Below, piece by piece: positions 51,624 through 60,421 of a stretch of 63,155 bases of DNA (the stretch's first letter is position 1; the number at the start of each line of letters is the position of its first letter). The position numbers and the translations under genes are program-made. Source of the stretch: TMP-24 sp964600685. GTDB lineage: Bacteria; Pseudomonadota; Alphaproteobacteria; Rhodobacterales; Rhodobacteraceae. The notes below the pieces were generated by a model. It saw only the letters and a list, made by a program, of their open reading frames with translations. It searched no databases and was not told the DNA's origin. The stretch spans positions 1 through 63,155 of the forward strand of contig CAZRKU010000004.1 in assembly GCA_964600685.1 (NCBI GenBank), read 5' to 3'.

Positions 51624-54320
51624 TCATGCGGTTTCCCCCCTGAGGGCGGCCAGAAGCCGATGCGGCAGGACCGGCAGGCACCTGGCCGAAACGCCGGTCG
51701 CGTGGCGGATCGCATTCAGGATCGCGGGCGCGGTCGGGATCAACACATGTTCACCCAGGCCCTTGGCCCCGAACGGCCCTTCGGGATGGGGCACCTCGAC
51801 CAGGATCGACGTGATCGGCGGCACGTCGCCGATGGTCGGGATCAGATAGTCGTGCAGGTTGTCGGTCCGCCCCGGAACATATTCCTCCATCAGCGCCATC
51901 CCGATCCCCTGCGCGATGCCGCCCTCGATCTGGCCTTCGGCAAGCGTAGGGTTGATCGCGCGGCCCACGTCATGCGCGGCGGTGATCTTCAGAAGCTTCA
52001 CCGTGCCGAGCGCCACGTCGACCGCCAGCTCGACCATCTGCGCGCCGAACCCATAGACGGCATAGGGCTTGCCCTGTCCGTCCTCATCGAGCGGGCTGGT
52101 CGGCGGGTCGTAGGTTTCCTCGGCCGACAGCACATAACCGCGCGGATCGGGGGGGAGTGCCGAAAGATCGAGCGCCCCGCCGGTGTCGGACAGGACCAGA
52201 TGGCCCTCGAGGGAGAGCCGCGCGCCTTCGCCCCAGTTGGCCAGACGCAAGATCGCGGCGCGCAGGCTCTGCCCCGCCGCCAGCGCCGCACGACCCGACA
52301 CATAGGTCTGGCGCGAGGCGGAGGTCTTGCCCGCATCCGGCGTCAGGAACGTATCGGGGCCGATCAGGCGGAAGGCCGCGGCCGGCAGGCCCAGCGCCTC
52401 GGCACAGATCTGCGTGATGACCGTATTGGCCCCCTGCCCGATGTCCGTCGCGCCCTGGTGCAGCACCAGCCCCCCCTCGGCAGTCAGCCCGATCCGGATG
52501 GTCGAGGGGTTCGGCAGCGAAGTGTTGCCACAGCCATACCAGCAGGACGCGACACCAACCCCGCGCCGCATGACGCCCGCCACGGCATTCGCCTCGGCCG
52601 CGTCGGCCAGGGCCCGCTGCCAATGCGGGCGCAGGGCGCTCAGGCATTCGCGGATGCCGGTCCCCTCCATCACCTGCCCGGTCGCGGTCCGGTCGCCGTC
52701 GCGCAGCGCGTTGATCAGGCGAAACTCCAGCCGGTCGATCCCCGCCGCGTCGGCCAGCCGGTCGAGCAGGGTCTCCTGCGCGACCGCCGCCTGCGGCACG
52801 CCGAAACCGCGGAAGGCCCCGGCCACCGGCCCATGCGTGTGAATCGCGCGCGCCCGCGCCGTGACGTTGGGCATCCGGTAGGGGCCGGTCGCATGAACCG
52901 GCACGCGGTTCGCCACCGTCGGCCCCCAGCTGGAATAGGCGCCCGTGTTGAAAATCCCGTCGAAGTCGAGCGCGACAAGTCGCCCGTCGCGGTCGCAACC
53001 GATCCGCGCCCGGATCCGCGCCGGATGGCGCTTCGTGGTCGATACCATGCTCTCGGTGCGGCTATAGGTCATCCGCACCGGCCGCCCGGTCTTCAGCGCC
53101 GCAAGGCCCAGCAGTGGCTGAACCGAGACGTCGAGCTTCGATCCGAACCCGCCGCCGACCGCCGACGGGATGATCCGCAGCCGTTCGGGCGGCAGGGCGA
53201 GGATCGCCGCCGTATCGTCGCGGTCCATCACCGGGGCCTGGGTGCAGGCGCGGATGACCAGGACATCGCCCTCCATCCAGGCCGACCCGGCCTCCGGCTC
53301 GATATAGGCATGTTCGACGAAGGCGGTCTCGATCTCCGTCCCGGCGACATGCGCGGCGCCCGCCAGCCCGGCGGCGGCGTCACCCGTGCGCACGAACCCC
53401 TGGGTCAGCTGGTTGCCGGGTCGGTTGGCGTGCAACAACACGTCCGCCGCCATTGCTTCGAAAGGATCGGTCAGGGCGGGCAGGCCCCGCCAGTGAACGG
53501 GAAACCCTGTCAGATCGGGATCGCGCCCGTCATCCTCGAAGGCGACGAGTGCCACCGCCTCGCCGCGAAAGCGGGTTTCGCCCTCCGCCAGCGCCGGCTG
53601 GTCGGCAAAGGCCGGGATCACGCCAAAGGCATTGCGGCCCGGAATGTCGGCCGCCGTGAAGATTGCAGCGACGCCCGGCGTCGCGGCCTGCCACCCGGCC
53701 AGATCGCCGAACCGGAACCGGGCACGGGCATGCGGCGCGCGCACCGCCTTCAGGATCAGCCCGCCGGGCCGCCACCGGTCGGCGCCGAACAGATCACGCC
53801 CCTCGACCTTCGACGCGCCATCGACCCGCGCCATCCGCTGGCCGACCGCACCGGATACAGGTGCCGTTGCCGTCCCCGAACCGTCGACCACCGCCGCAAT
53901 GATCTTTCGATAGCCGGTGCAGCGGCAGAGGACACCGCCCAGCGCCTCCTCCGCCTGCGTCTCGGTTGGCTCGGGCACCTCGGCGAGAAGGGCGGCGGCG
54001 GCCATCAGCATACCCGGCGTGCAGATGCCGCACTGCGCCGCACCGTGGCGCAGGAAACTGGCACGCAGCCGGTCAAGGATCGGACTTTCGCCCTCCACCG
54101 TCGTCACCACACGCCCCGCGACCTGTGCGGCAGGGGTCAGACAGGCGCAGACGACCTGATCGTCCACGAGCACCGTGCAGGCCCCGCAATCGCCCGCATC
54201 GCAACCGACCTTGGTGCCGGTCAGCCCACAATCCTCGCGCAGCACCTCGGAAAAACGCCGCGCTTCAGGCGCATTCACCTGCCGCACCTCGCCGTTCAGG
54301 GTGAACCGCAACTCAGCCAT
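51624..54320 (-). CDS. Molybdenum hydroxylase: fused 2Fe-2S and molybdopterin subunit
   Basis: 898 aa. Residues 1-150 hold two 2Fe-2S sites (C40, C45, C48, C60 and C97, C100, C132, C134). Residues about 165-890 are the xanthine-dehydrogenase-type molybdopterin domain, with GGGFGSKLDVSVQPLLGLAA, AGAFRGFGVPQAAVAQE, QGANTVITQI and the catalytic Glu in GAKGLGEHVL. The substrate channel has EHAYIEPEAG rather than the HFYLE-Q pattern I expect for true xanthine dehydrogenase, so another N-heterocycle is likely. ATG 54320 overlaps the FAD subunit by 8 bp. Confidence 0.9.
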   Translation of the reverse strand: MAELRFTLNGEVRQVNAPEARRFSEVLREDCGLTGTKVGCDAGDCGACTVLVDDQVVCACLTPAAQVAGRVVTTVEGESPILDRLRASFLRHGAAQCGICTPGMLMAAAALLAEVPEPTETQAEEALGGVLCRCTGYRKIIAAVVDGSGTATAPVSGAVGQRMARVDGASKVEGRDLFGADRWRPGGLILKAVRAPHARARFRFGDLAGWQAATPGVAAIFTAADIPGRNAFGVIPAFADQPALAEGETRFRGEAVALVAFEDDGRDPDLTGFPVHWRGLPALTDPFEAMAADVLLHANRPGNQLTQGFVRTGDAAAGLAGAAHVAGTEIETAFVEHAYIEPEAGSAWMEGDVLVIRACTQAPVMDRDDTAAILALPPERLRIIPSAVGGGFGSKLDVSVQPLLGLAALKTGRPVRMTYSRTESMVSTTKRHPARIRARIGCDRDGRLVALDFDGIFNTGAYSSWGPTVANRVPVHATGPYRMPNVTARARAIHTHGPVAGAFRGFGVPQAAVAQETLLDRLADAAGIDRLEFRLINALRDGDRTATGQVMEGTGIRECLSALRPHWQRALADAAEANAVAGVMRRGVGVASCWYGCGNTSLPNPSTIRIGLTAEGGLVLHQGATDIGQGANTVITQICAEALGLPAAAFRLIGPDTFLTPDAGKTSASRQTYVSGRAALAAGQSLRAAILRLANWGEGARLSLEGHLVLSDTGGALDLSALPPDPRGYVLSAEETYDPPTSPLDEDGQGKPYAVYGFGAQMVELAVDVALGTVKLLKITAAHDVGRAINPTLAEGQIEGGIAQGIGMALMEEYVPGRTDNLHDYLIPTIGDVPPITSILVEVPHPEGPFGAKGLGEHVLIPTAPAILNAIRHATGVSARCLPVLPHRLLAALRGETA

Positions 54321-55185
54321 GCGCGCCCCCGCCCAAATCACCGACCGCGCGCCGGATCAGCTCGGCCGCTGCGCCCGCGCGGTAGGCGGCCGTCGCCCTG
54401 ATGTCGTCCAGGGGCGCCAGTGCCGCCGCCACGATCCCGTCCGTGACATGCGTCGCAGCGCCCTGAAGCGGCTGGTCGCGCAGCGCCGCTTCCACCTCAA
54501 CCAGCCGTCGCGCCACCGCCGAACAGGCGCCGACCGCGACGAAAGCTTCGGCGATCCGCGCCTCCCGCTCCACGATCCTGAGCGCGACCGACGCGATGGA
54601 GATGACCAGGTACTTGCGCGCCCCCAGCTTGCGAAAGACCGACCGCCCGCTCAGCGCCGGGCGCGGGATGACAATCGCCGTCACCAGCTCCTCAGGCTTC
54701 AGTGCCGTCCGGCGCGGCCCGGTGATGAAGTCGGCCAAAGGCAGGATGCGCCGCCCCGCCGCGCTGGTCATCTCCACCCCCGCGCCGAGGATCAGCAGGG
54801 GCGGCACGCCGTCGGCGGCGGGCGAGGCGTTGCAGAGATTGCCGCCGATGGTGCCCGCATTCTGGATCTGCCGTCCGCCGACCTCGCGCGCGGCCTGTTG
54901 CAGGCCGGCAAGCGCCGGCGGCAAGGCCGCCGCCGCGATGGCCGCCCAGGTGGCGCAGGCCCCGATGCGCAGGCCGCGCGGGCCCAGTTCGATCTGGCGC
55001 AGCGCTTCGATCGCGGTCAGGTCGAGAATGTCACCCGACAGCGTGCGGCCCTGGGTGGCGGGGTAAAGGTCCGTCCCGCCCGCCAAAAGCCGGAAGGGGC
55101 GCGCGCCCAACTGGTCAAGCGCATGGGCCAGGCTTGCCGGACGTTCGTAAAGACCCGTCGCTGTCACCCGATCCGACCCTCCCAT
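54313..55185 (-). CDS. Molybdenum hydroxylase FAD-binding subunit
   Basis: 290 aa, CoxM/CutM type: RPFRLLAGGTDLYPATQGRT, then IQNAGTIGGNLCNASPAADG (FAD-binding TIGGN and ASPAAD) and FRKLGARKYLVISIASVALR. It passes electrons from the Mo and iron-sulfur centres to FAD. First gene of the operon; divergent from the MarR gene. Confidence 0.92.
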   Translation of the reverse strand: MGGSDRVTATGLYERPASLAHALDQLGARPFRLLAGGTDLYPATQGRTLSGDILDLTAIEALRQIELGPRGLRIGACATWAAIAAAALPPALAGLQQAAREVGGRQIQNAGTIGGNLCNASPAADGVPPLLILGAGVEMTSAAGRRILPLADFITGPRRTALKPEELVTAIVIPRPALSGRSVFRKLGARKYLVISIASVALRIVEREARIAEAFVAVGACSAVARRLVEVEAALRDQPLQGAATHVTDGIVAAALAPLDDIRATAAYRAGAAAELIRRAVGDLGGGAHG

Positions 55186-55198
55186 GGCCGAAAAGATC

Positions 55199-55220
55199 GT
55201 ATGTATGCAAATTACTTTGC
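55199..55220. promoter_or_regulatory. Putative MarR operator in the divergent promoter
   Basis: GCAAA-TTAC-TTTGC (55207-55220) is a perfect 5-4-5 inverted repeat. Overlapping it, TTTGCATACATA on the minus strand (55211-55200) matches the site upstream of the Liv-type operon. It lies 14 bp before the FAD-subunit start. Confidence 0.5.
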
Positions 55221-55298
55221 GCCCGGTTTGCGGATTCTGTCAACGCCCGGGACAAAGCGTCGCTTGCATGGACGCACCCCAAGCGGTATCGCGAACGG

Positions 55299-55721
55299 GT
55301 GAGAAAAACCAGCGCCCTCTATGTCCTAGACGACCAGATCGGTTTCGTGCTGCGCCGCGTGACCCAGCGCCACATCGGCATATTCACCGGCGCGATCGGC
55401 GAAGTCACCACCACCCAGTTTGCCGCGCTGGCCAAGCTGGCCGAGCTTGGCCCCCTGTCGCAGAACCATCTGGGTCGCGAAACGGCAATGGATGCCGCGA
55501 CCATCAAGGGCGTCGTCGACCGGCTGCGCCGCGAAGGTCTGGTCGCGACGACCGATGACCCGGACGACCGCCGCCGCCTGACGGTAGCACTGAGCGCCAG
55601 GGGCGCGGCGCTTTTCACCCGCCTCGCCCCCGTCGCCCTCGACATTTCCGCCGAAACCCTCGCCCCCCTCGACGCGGCCGAACGGGACCAGCTTTTGTCC
55701 CTGTTGGCGCGCCTGACCTGA
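55299..55721 (+). CDS. MarR-family regulator
   Basis: 140 aa from GTG 55299. LYVLDDQIGFVLRRVTQRHI, LSQNHLGRETAMDAATIKGV and the wing DPDDRRRLTVALSARG are typical MarR. It would repress catabolic genes and respond to an aromatic or heterocyclic ligand. It is divergent from the Mo hydroxylase operon. Upstream in-frame starts would add a non-homologous tail; no strong ribosome site supports either choice. A small hairpin follows at 55749. Confidence 0.82.
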   Translation: MRKTSALYVLDDQIGFVLRRVTQRHIGIFTGAIGEVTTTQFAALAKLAELGPLSQNHLGRETAMDAATIKGVVDRLRREGLVATTDDPDDRRRLTVALSARGAALFTRLAPVALDISAETLAPLDAAERDQLLSLLARLT

Positions 55722-55748
55722 CGCATGCCGCAGAATCCGGATGACGCC

Positions 55749-55761
55749 CGGGCGAAGCCCG
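55749..55761 (+). terminator. Short hairpin after the MarR gene
   Basis: CGGGC-GAA-GCCCG followed by CTTAAGATTTT, a weak rho-independent terminator 28 bp after the stop. Confidence 0.5.
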
Positions 55762-55841
55762 CTTAAGATTTTCCCGTCCGGGTCTGGTATTCGCCGCGCC
55801 CTGCCCGATATTGTAAACATGATTAACATCAGGAGACGCCG

Positions 55842-56900
55842 ATGGCCGATTTCGCAGCCCAGATCCTTGAAAGCCAGAAACAGGTGACCGAAGCCCAGGC
55901 GAAGATCTCTGCGGTGACGGCGAAGATCGACGCCGTGAAGGCCGGTCAGGGCATCGACATCGAGACCGCCACGCTGGACGCGGTGAACAAGCATGTCGAC
56001 GTGATGAACGCCAATATCGCCGAACTGATCATGGGGCTCGATGATGTGACGGCGGGCTTTTCCAAGGATTTCGACGAGATGCGCTCGAAAACCGGCTGGG
56101 AAAGTTTCGTCGGCATCTTTTCCGACGCCAAGTCCGAATCGCTGCGCCAGGAGCGGCTGCGCACCGCGAGCGTCGATGAAAAGCTGCAGGATCTGATTGC
56201 CAAGTCCGACACGATCGTGAAGCTTCTGGAAAACCAGTTGGCGACGCTGAACGACCACAAGGCGCGGGTGGAAAAGAACCTGACCGAAACGCTGACCGAC
56301 CGGGTGACGACGGTGGGCGAGCTGGAATCGGTCCGCGCGACGATTCTGGCGATGGACCCGAAGATCATCGAACTGGAGAACAAGATCTCCGTCGAACGGG
56401 ACGCGGCAGCGCGGACGAAACTGGAAAGCGATCTGGCGGAACTGAACAAGCAGTATAACGCGCTGGTGCAGGACGAGCAGGTCAAGCTCGCGAAATCCCA
56501 GACGCTGGAACGCTATATCGAAACCGGCAAGACCTGGGTGGACTCTCTACAAAATCAGGCCGCCACCCAGATGGTGCTGATCAACAAGCTGCAGACCGAC
56601 ACCAAGCAGCGCGTGGTCCTCTATGACGCTTTGACTAAATCGCTGAAGACCGCCCAGCAGCAGGACGTGGCCCACCGGATCAACGAAATCGGGGTCGAGA
56701 CGGACAAGGAAGCGCAGGCGGCGATGGCCGCCATCGGCGTCGCCACCAACGACCGGATGGCTGACATGATGGAACGGCACGAGGCCGACATGATCTTTGC
56801 CAAGAAGGTGCTGGAGGAAAAGGCCAAGGCCGACGAACGCTTCGCCCGGCGCTTCCAGGCGATTGTCGAGAAGCATGACAAGAACCTGTATGGCGGGTGA
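55842..56900 (+). CDS. Coiled-coil protein, TelA-like by appearance
   Basis: 352 aa, nearly all charged amphipathic helix with heptad-like runs (SVDEKLQDLIAKSDTIVKLL, LESDLAELNKQYNALVQDEQ). No signal peptide or membrane span. The shape and the stretch SLQNQAATQMVLINKLQTDT recall toxic-anion-resistance TelA/KlaA proteins, but I am not sure of the family. CAGGAG precedes the ATG. It heads a seven-gene operon with an AAA+ ATPase; a scaffold or adaptor role is inferred. Confidence 0.7.
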   Translation: MADFAAQILESQKQVTEAQAKISAVTAKIDAVKAGQGIDIETATLDAVNKHVDVMNANIAELIMGLDDVTAGFSKDFDEMRSKTGWESFVGIFSDAKSESLRQERLRTASVDEKLQDLIAKSDTIVKLLENQLATLNDHKARVEKNLTETLTDRVTTVGELESVRATILAMDPKIIELENKISVERDAAARTKLESDLAELNKQYNALVQDEQVKLAKSQTLERYIETGKTWVDSLQNQAATQMVLINKLQTDTKQRVVLYDALTKSLKTAQQQDVAHRINEIGVETDKEAQAAMAAIGVATNDRMADMMERHEADMIFAKKVLEEKAKADERFARRFQAIVEKHDKNLYGG

Positions 56901-56903
56901 TCC

Positions 56904-58025
56904 GTGCCCGACCTTGACCTGACGACCGACCACAAGGCCCTGACCGAGGATCAGGCGGCGCGGCGCTATTTCCGCAAGTTCGGGCGGATCACCGAGCTTC
57001 TGACCGGCGTTGCCGGGGCGATGGCCAAGGATGGCGGCATCAGCCCCCTCGATGCCGAGGTTCTCTCTGGCTATGTCGCCGCCATCGCCTCGACCTTCCG
57101 GGCGCTCAGCATGAAATACCTGATCGCCGGGCGGCTCAGGACCGGGGCGCGGCATCTGACCATCGACTTCCACGAAAGCGGCTTTCCGGTCTTTCAGGAA
57201 ATCGTGACGCTGGCGAACGATGCCGCCCAGACCGCCCAGCATCTGGCGACCCTGCCCGCCGTGGCGGCGCTGAAGGACGAGATGGTCAAGATCATCCTGA
57301 CTGAGCGCCGCGCGCCGGTCGAACTGCAATATGCCCTGTCCCAGCGGCTTTATTTCGAACGGCTGGCCAAGGGGGGCCTGTTCTTCGCGCAGATGCATCC
57401 CCAGGCGCGCTGGCTGGAAGATCTGCCGAACGGGCGGCGCAAGTTTCTGGTGCATTGGGCGGTCTATGACAGCCAGATGAACATGCCCGTCGTCTATCTT
57501 CTGGACTGCGAGGACAGCGCGCGCACGGCCCTGCCGAAAGACAGCGCCCGCTGGCCCGCGGTTCAGGCGCACCTGCTGGCCCAGTCGGTCGGCGGGCTGA
57601 AACTTCTGACCATCGCCAAGGGCTTCGACAAGGATTTCGAAACGCTGCACCCCAAGCGCCTCAGGCGCCTGTTCCTTGGGCCAATGTATTCGCAGGCCTA
57701 TACGTTGCAGAGCGGCCCGATCCGCGACGTGCTGACGGATGCCCGCGCCGGCGAGGGCGAGGATTGGGCGCTGGCCTGGACATCCGAGGAATTGGTCAGC
57801 GAACGCGCCGAGGTCGAGAAGGGCTGGTTTTCAGAGATCGAGAACCAGGTCTTCAAACTCGATCCGCTGGCCGGGGGGGCCGAGACGGGGGCAACCTCCG
57901 CGATCCGCAGCCTGATCCTGCCCGAGCGGGTCTTTCAGGCGCTGGCCGAGAAGGACCCCGAAGGCTTCCGCAAGGTCCGCAAATACGTGGTGGGCAAGGA
58001 CGGCCGGGTGGCGATGCAGAATTGA
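56904..58025 (+). CDS. Conserved-looking hypothetical protein
   Basis: 373 aa from GTG 56904, three bases after the previous stop. Soluble, mixed alpha/beta; blocks such as YFRKFGRITELLTGVAGAMA, HWAVYDSQMNMPVVYLLDCE and LHPKRLRRLFLGPMYSQAYT. No domain recognised. Tight spacing shows co-translation with the coiled-coil protein, so it probably works with it and with the AAA+ ATPase. Confidence 0.75.
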   Translation: MPDLDLTTDHKALTEDQAARRYFRKFGRITELLTGVAGAMAKDGGISPLDAEVLSGYVAAIASTFRALSMKYLIAGRLRTGARHLTIDFHESGFPVFQEIVTLANDAAQTAQHLATLPAVAALKDEMVKIILTERRAPVELQYALSQRLYFERLAKGGLFFAQMHPQARWLEDLPNGRRKFLVHWAVYDSQMNMPVVYLLDCEDSARTALPKDSARWPAVQAHLLAQSVGGLKLLTIAKGFDKDFETLHPKRLRRLFLGPMYSQAYTLQSGPIRDVLTDARAGEGEDWALAWTSEELVSERAEVEKGWFSEIENQVFKLDPLAGGAETGATSAIRSLILPERVFQALAEKDPEGFRKVRKYVVGKDGRVAMQN

Positions 58026-58029
58026 AGCG

Positions 58030-58082
58030 CGGGGGGCGCTGCCCCCCGAAGCCCCCCGGGATATTTGGGCCAGAATGAAGAG
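58030..58082 (+). repeat. GC-hairpin/ATATTTGG element, copy 5
   Basis: GGGGGGCGCTGCCCCCC hairpin, then GCCCCCCGGGATATTTGGGC and CAGAATGAAG. It lies directly upstream of the AAA+ gene; just beyond its end, GAAGAGGATGAAGG supplies that gene's likely ribosome site. Confidence 0.75.
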
Positions 58083-58091
58083 GATGAAGGC

Positions 58092-60029
58092 ATGGGTGCG
58101 CCGCGTGACGAGATGGAACTGAGGGAGGAAGCGGTTCGCGCCCATTATGCGGCGGCGTCCGGGATGCTTCAGGGCTTCGATCACGCGCCGCGTCTGGGCA
58201 AGGCACGCGAGGCGGAGCCGGCGGCGGAACGCTCCCCGGGCATCGGCGCGCGCCCGCGCTTCCGCTCGACCACGCCGGGGCTGATCACGCAAGCCGCCGC
58301 CCGGCCGGCGGGCGTGCGGCTGATCGACCGGGTGGAGGCGGTGGGCGGCGATGATCCGATCATCGCCCCACAGGAAGCCGTGGTATTGCAGGCCATGCGC
58401 CGGGCGCTGGCGATATCTCTGGCGGTCGGCGAAGGCTTTTCCGCCGATACCGGACTGGTTGAACTGAAGAAGGCCAATCTGGAAGCGCGCCTGCCCGCGA
58501 CCAGGGCCGCCGAATTTTCCGAACTTCTGGGTGCCGAGTCGCTGGCCGTTCTCTTCACCTTCGCCAGCGCCACCGCCTTTCTTCTTGCCCCGCAGGCCAC
58601 CGAACAGACGGTCGAGATCGGCGAGATCGAGGAGGTTCTGACCGACAACGCGCTGCTCGCGATCCATGGCGCGCTTTGGGAACTGGATCAGGACATCGGG
58701 CTTTTCGCGACGGACGAGCCCAGACTGGTGGCCACCGTCCTCGCCTTTGCCGAGGCGCTGATGGCGAAGGTCAAGGCCCGCGCCGAAGGGGCGCCACGGC
58801 TGGAAGGGTTCCGGGCGCGGAATTACCGGGTGAAGGCCGACGATTTCCCGATTGCGGGGTTCGAGGCGGCGCGCAAGGCGCGCGGCACCGCCCTGACCAT
58901 GGCCTTCAAGAAGCCCGAGGAGGTGATCGGCAACCATATCGCCAAGTACCAGGCGATGCGGCTTTCGAAGATGCTGATGGCCTATGATTTCGAGCGCCGC
59001 CTCAATCCGTTCGCGGAACTGGGCGGCTTCATCTTCACCTTCATGGGCGATGGCAAGCCCGGCACCGGCAAGACGACGCTGATCCAGATGATGGCCGGAC
59101 TGATCGACGGATACTGCAAGATCGCGGGATATCCGTTCCGCTACCAGAACCTCTCGATCGACAATGTCGACAGCTACCAGGGCAAGTCGGGGCAGAATGC
59201 GAAAGCCTTCATCACCAGCGTCATGGACCCCGCGGTGATCGGCTTCGGCACCATCGACGACATCGACCAGGTGGCGGGCAAGCGCGGCGAGCGCGGGTCT
59301 TCGGCGGGCCAGCAGGAAATCACCGCCGTGCTGATGGAGGCGTTCGCGGGCGCCAACACCGTGGTGCGCGGCAATGCGACCTTCGGCATGTTCTCGAACT
59401 ACCCCGAGATGGTCGATGACGCGCTGCGCCAGCGGGCGGGCGCGCGATTTCTGGTCGATGGCCCGCAAAGCCGGGAGGATTACATCGACATCCTCGCGCT
59501 GCTTCTGGGCAAGAACCACGCGATCCCGGTGGGAGAGCATGACCTGTACGCGGGGCAGGAGATCAGGAAGGCAGTGGCGGCGAGTTTCGAAGGCCACGGC
59601 CAGCCGCATGAGGACGGGCTGAAAGTGGTCTGGGCGGCGGTGGCCGGAAAGATCGGGCCGCTGGATACGCTGGCGAAGCTCGGCAGTTACCTGAAGGCGA
59701 TACAGGAGGCCGACGCGCGGTTTACCGGCCGCGCGGTCAAGAACATCACCGACGCAATCAAGGTCAGGGCAATGGATTTCGAACTGCCGGACGAGTGGAT
59801 GGAAAAGCCCGAGATTTTCCTCTTCAAGGACTACGAGACGAAGAAGGCGATGATTTCCGACCTGCGCACCCCGATCACGGTCGAGATGGTGGTGCAGGAG
59901 ATCAACCGCTATGCGGATTCGGAGTTCCGCTATGCCGACAAGTCGGACGAGGCGGCGATCGAGGGCGCGGTCAGGGACATGCGGCGGATGGAAGAGGCGA
60001 AGAGAAGGTATCTGGAGGGGAAGGAGTGA
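58092..60029 (+). CDS. AAA+ ATPase
   Basis: 645 aa. A helical N-terminal region of about 300 residues precedes one AAA+ module: Walker A GDGKPGTGKTTL (319-330), Walker B-like IGFGTIDDIDQV (383-394), sensor Asn436 in GMFSNYPE and a possible arginine finger in ALRQRAGARF. Walker B has D-D-I-D rather than D-E, which is unusual and could change hydrolysis. ATG 58092 is preferred over a TTG 27 bp upstream that lies in the repeat. It is the likely motor of the operon; substrate unknown. Confidence 0.85.
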   Translation: MGAPRDEMELREEAVRAHYAAASGMLQGFDHAPRLGKAREAEPAAERSPGIGARPRFRSTTPGLITQAAARPAGVRLIDRVEAVGGDDPIIAPQEAVVLQAMRRALAISLAVGEGFSADTGLVELKKANLEARLPATRAAEFSELLGAESLAVLFTFASATAFLLAPQATEQTVEIGEIEEVLTDNALLAIHGALWELDQDIGLFATDEPRLVATVLAFAEALMAKVKARAEGAPRLEGFRARNYRVKADDFPIAGFEAARKARGTALTMAFKKPEEVIGNHIAKYQAMRLSKMLMAYDFERRLNPFAELGGFIFTFMGDGKPGTGKTTLIQMMAGLIDGYCKIAGYPFRYQNLSIDNVDSYQGKSGQNAKAFITSVMDPAVIGFGTIDDIDQVAGKRGERGSSAGQQEITAVLMEAFAGANTVVRGNATFGMFSNYPEMVDDALRQRAGARFLVDGPQSREDYIDILALLLGKNHAIPVGEHDLYAGQEIRKAVAASFEGHGQPHEDGLKVVWAAVAGKIGPLDTLAKLGSYLKAIQEADARFTGRAVKNITDAIKVRAMDFELPDEWMEKPEIFLFKDYETKKAMISDLRTPITVEMVVQEINRYADSEFRYADKSDEAAIEGAVRDMRRMEEAKRRYLEGKE

Positions 60030-60421
60030 TGCTCAATTACTTCAGAAAGACGCCCACAAAATCTGCGGTAGCGGCCGACCTCGAAGAAACCCTACTCAAA
60101 ACATTTGGGCGTCTTGTAGACGCGAGCGCTCTGCCTGATTCATTGCCAAGACGATTTAGTGTGATCGCAGCGCTGGCCGCATGTTCGGGAGCGATACGAG
60201 AAGCCTACCCGAATTTACTCTCTAACGAAGACAACATCACCACCGCGCTGTTGGACGCGAATGTCAGATTTCTGCAAGATGAGGCCGATGCTCTTGCTGA
60301 TGCGTTACATGATATCGTGCGGGACTGCCCCAACGATAGGGACGAGCAGACATCTTCTGTTCTTTGGATGCTATCCCCAAGTCTAGGTCGACAAGCCAGA
60401 GATGTAATTAGATCCAAATGA
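60029..60421 (+). CDS. Low-GC hypothetical protein inserted in the AAA+ operon
   Basis: 130 aa, soluble and helical: LEETLLKTFGRLVDASALPD, IAALAACSGAIREAYPNLLS, ending LWMLSPSLGRQARDVIRSK. By hand count 60061-60420 is about 52 percent G+C against roughly 65 percent around it, with AT-rich codons, so recent acquisition is likely. Yet it overlaps both neighbours (TGATG with the AAA+ stop, ATGA with the next start) and has AAGGAG before its ATG. No family recognised. Confidence 0.75.
   Translation: MLNYFRKTPTKSAVAADLEETLLKTFGRLVDASALPDSLPRRFSVIAALAACSGAIREAYPNLLSNEDNITTALLDANVRFLQDEADALADALHDIVRDCPNDRDEQTSSVLWMLSPSLGRQARDVIRSK

Noticed and set aside
51534..54401. Very long open frame (955 codons) antisense to the Mo hydroxylase
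   Set aside because: Arg/Gly/His-rich translation typical of the reverse frame of GC-rich genes; the minus strand encodes clear 2Fe-2S and molybdopterin motifs.
51624..55185. Naming the Mo hydroxylase xanthine dehydrogenase (xdhAB)
   Set aside because: The substrate-channel motif and neighbouring ring reductase do not fit; only the general family can be supported.
55842..56900. Calling the coiled-coil protein a tellurite-resistance protein
   Set aside because: Resemblance to TelA rests on coiled-coil character and a short stretch; not enough for a function.
57831..59609. 592-codon minus-strand frame over the AAA+ gene
   Set aside because: Opposite of a gene with Walker A and B motifs; composition is artefactual.
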